From the NCBI GenBank assembly GCA_947034885.2, contig OX344751.2, positions 18,290,001-18,354,000 of the forward strand: a stretch of 64,000 nt of DNA, written 5' to 3'. Below, in pieces: positions 60,001 through 64,000 of the stretch. Position numbers and translations under genes: made by a program. Numbering within the stretch: position 1 is the stretch's first letter; each line of letters begins with the position of its first letter. The notes under the pieces are model-generated. The model saw nothing but the letters and a program-made list of their open reading frames with translations. It had not been told where the DNA came from and did no database searches. This DNA is from Thuidium tamariscinum (taxonomy: Eukaryota > Streptophyta > Bryopsida > Hypnales > Thuidiaceae).

Positions 60001-62485
60001 GCGTGGGCCTGCAGTTTGCAGCGTTTGAGATATCATCCCTTGTGGGACTTACTGAGAGATGGCTCATCTACATTCCTCTTGTAGTCCTGCCCATGGCATG
60101 GTAATTATGCAGTCCTTCCTCTCCATGCTTCTTCTTCTCATTTCTTTCTTGATATATATGTAGGTTTGACCCAAATGTGGTCTATATCACATATTAAGAT
60201 GCGTGGAATTTGAAATTTTCAACAGTCTGTAAAATTATTAGTAAGTTGAGCTGGGATGTGATGCTAATTTCTCTCATTTGGATACTCTCAGGCAAATGAG
60301 GGCTCGGAGGGCTGCTGCTGCTGCCGATTCGCAAAATAGGTATTGTCGTTTGTTCAGCTTACATGATCACTGATCCTCGAGACATGTATTCTTCAAGGAG
60401 ATTTTACGATGAGGTTTTGGTGTCTATAATCACTGTTGTCATGGTTGTGCTTCAATATGGCAAATTAGGGATTGTTTGGCCAACTTATTGTGGGATATGA
60501 TTTTTTGGAGTTTGCATTTAAATCGACTAGCGTCGAGATTCTAACGAATTGTGATCATGGATTTGGTCTGTTCAGAGAGGACAGGCGACAAGTTATTTCC
60601 GAAGAAACTGACGCAAAGGCTGAACGAGTCCGTCGAGAGCTAGAACGGATTAGATTAAAAGCATCTCTCTTGGAAATCATCAAATCAACAGGAGAGGTAT
60701 GCAGAGAGTTTCATTTGAATGTTTCATCGTCGCTATCTCTTTCGTAGGATTAGTCACCAGTATCGGTTCTTGCTTCTGGTAATGGTTAGCACGCCGGATC
60801 TTATAATTATAATTGCTTTCACCGAGTTACCTTTATTATTTCGTTGTAGGTTTAGGATTACTTCAATTTATATCATTTTTGTGGACGAGCGATCCTGGAT
60901 CAGGGTATGACGATCATTTAACCTGAAATGTGAGTACTGTCGTTCTTCCGCTCAGGTTGCTCTGCAGCGGATGGAGAATGGTCGAAATCCGAAGAACTCA
61001 GAAATTACTACTATAGTGGATCAGCTGAAGACTATGAACCCCGGATATGAAGTGAAACTCAACTCGCGCGACCCGGGATCAACAATGAGGTCCGGCAGTG
61101 GCAACGATGCTTTCTCAGACACCCCATCTGCTCCACAATTGGATGGCAACTGGAACTTAGTGTAAGGTCTAACTTAGATTTTCTGGAAAACCGTTTTATT
61201 GCAAATTCAGGTTTTACATCGTTTATGGCAAGGTTGGGAGGCTTTTATATTATGAGATCTAGTGAAGCTCTTACTAGGACTGATTTCATTGATCGTTTAC
61301 TGTGTTCTCCTTTGCAACCAAAGTGGGAACTACTGGTTGGTCCTTGTAGTTTTCTGCTAAGTATTGCGTCTTTGCTTCGTCATTCTATTTGCATTTCAAC
61401 ATGGAAGCTTTTAGGATCTAAAGTTCTATGAATAAGGTCTTCAAAGACAAGGTACCGAATCCTTGTCGATTTCACATTAATCAATACACTTGATTTGACG
61501 AAAGTCCTGACACTAGCATCCTTCTCGTTTCCCTTACAGATATGTATCACGATCACTTCAAAACAGAGATGTACCTCAAGTTCCAGGTGTTGAGATACAT
61601 AACCCACGACAGCAAGTTTGGAATCAAGGATCAAACTCAGCACCATCTTTAGATGCTGATATACTTGGAAGCTCCCTCCTCATGGCGAAAAATGTTGCAG
61701 AGCTCAGGTGGCTTTCTATTCTGTCAAATGAGTTGTGTTTTGAATTCCGGCTTACGATGATTTTTTTTCGTGGTTTTTAAATGACGTGTAGGATTGATTA
61801 TGTTGTGAAAGTATAGTTTAGATGGGGCCAAATTTCATACCACTGGAATCAATGAAGAATGTTGCATGTGCAGGTAAAAAATTAAACGAACTTGTACTAA
61901 AGATAGTCCCCATCTAATCACTCCACTGCCTATATTCCCATGAGGCTCAATTTTAGTTTCTTAACGGGTAAAGGGTAGTAAACGTAAATACTTTGTCATG
62001 AGGTTTTTACGCTGGATTGTACTCTCTGTTGGTTTCTGGAAGATCTGCCCGTGTGGGTATGCGAATTCTCGTTTTTCTTACCCTTCGAATCGATTACAAT
62101 CAATTGACGTAATTTTATTCTATCGTCTTGTGAGTTGCACCAGAACATTTCTGAAACATGTCATGCAGTTTGCAGTTTGTGAAGAAAGGCTGACTTGTCT
62201 CGTGGATACAGATTAGGACCTCTTGGACTGTTGGAGGTTGGCTTCCAAGGGAGCTGGGAGAACTTACGCAATGGACAAGCTGGACTCGTCTCGTTTGACA
62301 CATTTTTGATTCGGCCCAAGGAGATACTAGGCGCTCAGTTCGGTGATGATTTGCCTCCCGTAAGTGTAGCTTTGCCGCAGGCCTTACAATCAACTGCGGA
62401 GTGGGACGTCCTTTACCTGGATGAAACTTTGCGAATCAATCGTGGTCAGCAAGACGACCTCTATATTTTCACCAGAAATTCATAG
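57058..62485 (+). CDS. PAP/fibrillin-domain protein, plastid-targeted, 12 exons
   Basis: Exons: 57058-57296, 57601-57802, 58353-58409, 58786-58827, 59086-59136, 59719-59799, 60015-60100, 60292-60339, 60576-60696, 60956-61161, 61540-61707 and 62212-62485. All introns are GT-AG, the phases agree and the total is 1575 bp (524 residues plus TAG). Residues 1 to about 75 are Ser/Val/Arg-rich with few acids, a likely chloroplast transit peptide. Residues 80-225 hold Gly-rich segments (GMLVFGPGAD, MLVDKVVGGF, FIDKVVTVVSGPFV). One membrane-spanning stretch (WLIYIPLVVLPMAW, about 240-253) is followed by a charged helical region. The C-terminal 150 residues match the PAP/fibrillin domain: LDGNWNLVYVS, LGPLGLLEVGFQGSWENL, LVSFDTFLIRP and YLDETLRINRGQQDDLYIF. 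Fibrillins bind lipids in plastoglobules and thylakoids. The long N-terminal part with a membrane helix is unusual for the family, so the exact subgroup is open. Confidence 0.8.
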
Positions 62486-63430
62486 ATCTGCAGACCCTTA
62501 GTCACTCGATAGCTTGTCATTCGATCATGCTTGACTGTAGGATGAGATGTAGTGTTGAGTGTTGACCCATGTTGTCGTCATTCCATTTGATTGAACCATT
62601 TCCCTGGACTAGGTTAGGATGCCTCCCTGGCATTGTACTCGGCAATGTCAATCTTCATTTTGTGAAGATGGTTACACTTGCCAATTCAGTTAGCAACGTA
62701 GATACATTCTCTGTAGTTCATGGAATCCCACTCATCAGCAACCGCGGTGTATAGTAGTGTTGAATTGATTGACTCTGGAATATCATCCATCCGAATGATG
62801 GAAATTTTTCAATTTTATTGCCATGCTTTGGTTACAAACTACACTAATAATGAGGTTTAGTGTTATGGTACCCTTAGTATTACTTACCTTATCATTTGAA
62901 TCTCTCTAATTTTCACTTAGTTGATAATTAGAGTTTATGTTGGCAATTAGTGTTCATATGTTCACGGTTTGTGATAAAATTTTGTTGACAATTAGAGTAG
63001 CTGTTGGTAACATTCATAACAGTGTATAACCAGGCAAAGGTCCTCTCCAGCCATGCTGAGAAGGTATAATGCTTGGCTTTGCTAGATGCCTGGTAGGCAT
63101 AATCAGTTAATTGAAGGATTCAGGTTGGCTGATCGAGGAGTCATACAAGACAATTTTGTTCACTGTTGGGGTCTCCTTTGCAGAAGGGACCCCTGCTTGT
63201 AAACAATGTTATGTTAGTTGTTGCCATTTTAGTGTTTCCAACTCTACCTTTTATTATTTGTGTACTGTTTCGTAGGAGAAGTCATCGGGCGAAGCACGCC
63301 AAGTATACTAAGCAAATGCACGTACTGAATGCGAAATAGTATTCTTTTGCTTCTCATTTCAGTTCTATATGTATGATTCTTCCACCCGTTCTCCGCTGGT
63401 CCCTACCCCCCTTCGAGTACCCCCTGCCTC
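62486..63430. other. 3' region of the fibrillin gene and intergenic DNA
   Basis: Sequence downstream of the stop is non-coding. AATAAT (about 62845) is a possible polyadenylation signal. Repeated TTGGCAATTAG / TTGACAATTAGAGT words occur near 62940-63000. No repeat with clear ends was found. Confidence 0.5.
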
Positions 63431-63433
63431 CGA

Positions 63434-63666
63434 CTAAATAACCCCCTGTCCCCGGACTAAGTATTTACAGACTTGTAAGGAGGCAGTGGAGCATACTCAT
63501 TAAGCCTAGTGGTCCAGAGAGCGAGTGGGTGAGATCGTCTGAGTTCGTTTTAATTCTCCAGCTTGTGCTCTTTGTGTTTAATTGTCTGGCAGAGTGCTGC
63601 AGTTTGGGACTTGGGTGAGGTGAAGCTGCACTAGTTTGTTTTTGAAATATTTTTGTATCAATCGCT
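63434..63666 (+). promoter_or_regulatory. Promoter and leader of the right-edge gene
   Basis: ACTAAATAACC (about 63434-63444) in a C-rich setting is a TATA-like candidate about 220 bp upstream of the ATG at 63667. The stretch between is G/T-rich and open to transcription, with no upstream frame of note. Confidence 0.3.
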
Positions 63667-63748
63667 ATGCACTCCAGTTCGATGGCTCCAGCAAGCGAGC
63701 AGCGTTGGACACGCTTCCAGGGAACGAAGTTCTGGTTTGTACCCACAG
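63667..63748 (+). CDS. First exon of a gene cut by the right window edge
   Basis: ATG opens 27 codons (MHSSSMAPASEQRWTRFQGT, then KFWFVPT) plus one base, followed by GTATGT, a strong donor site. The Trp/Phe-rich WTRFQGTKFWFVP segment looks like genuine protein. The remainder to 64000 is consistent with an intron. The family is not recognised from so short a piece, and the long frame on the opposite strand is a shadow. Confidence 0.45.
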
Positions 63749-64000
63749 GTATGTTTCGAAACGCAGTGATGGAATCAATTGTTCAAACTAATAAGATTGC
63801 ATAAATTTCAAGCAAGTCTGTAGACCTGCCGAAATTTCGACGAGGCCTCTGCTCTCGAATTTCCCTTGGGCTCTGTCACTAAAAGAATTAGATTATGACG
63901 AATCTAGACGTGTATCAGCTGGATGCACAAACTACTGCTTGATCGAGGTGTTGAAAGTCTGTAAAGTTTACAGGTCTTTCAGTAAACACACGTTTTTAGA

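Overview
The window looks like nuclear DNA of a land plant. It is very AT-rich and packed with transposons, with one clear intron-containing gene near the right end. That gene encodes a plastid-type PAP/fibrillin protein, the LINE first ORF has plant-type DUF4283 and zinc-knuckle features, and there are CACTA, PIF/Harbinger and hAT elements and LTR elements with tRNA-type primer sites. The compact introns and high AT content would suit a non-seed plant such as a bryophyte, but that is a weak inference.

Left part (1-20.7 kb). A decayed L1-type LINE enters from the left edge on the minus strand (1-1.6 kb). A chain of short DNA elements follows: a foldback MITE (1.9 kb), a PIF/Harbinger MITE with a TAA duplication (2.9-3.4 kb), a MITE split by a CACTA MITE (4.4-4.9 kb) and a CACTA foldback element (11.5-11.8 kb). 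Between them lie AT-rich diverged repeats. An LTR-like block with TATA box and primer site sits at 13.36-15.24 kb, followed by non-coding repeats and faint traces of an old minus-strand coding region (17.3-18.2 kb).

Middle (20.7-31 kb). One 10.25-kb element runs from 20731 to 30982. Its ends read CAGGGTTGTT and its flanks are an exact 8-bp duplication (AAAACCAC), as in the hAT superfamily. Arrays of a TCGCCC-containing repeat lie inside both ends in mirror orientation, with a third array in the middle, plus a tandem array of about 218-bp units and a small minisatellite. No transposase was seen.

Right-middle (31-56 kb). Here are two broken unknown coding remnants (33-34 and 35.2-35.9 kb), repeated modules that each carry a short minus-strand first-exon-like ORF ending at a splice donor (37.6, 40.6 and 41.9 kb), and a GC-richer virus-like coat-protein fossil flanked by 75-bp direct repeats (38.2-39.2 kb). 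A CACTA element with an ACA duplication (45.2-46.5 kb) precedes an LTR-retroelement fossil with gag and zinc-knuckle ORFs, a tRNA-Asp-like primer site and an LTR (46.6 to about 52.7 kb). A CACTA-ended element whose interior is a near-perfect 970-bp hairpin follows (52.8-54.5 kb), then a LINE ORF2 tail (54.5-55.8 kb).

Right end (56.4-64 kb). A complete 12-exon gene for a 524-residue PAP/fibrillin-domain protein with a likely plastid transit peptide lies at 57058-62485. The first exon of another gene begins at 63667 and runs off the window. All splice phases in the fibrillin gene agree, and it is the only clearly functional gene here. Coordinates of repeats without target-site duplications are approximate.
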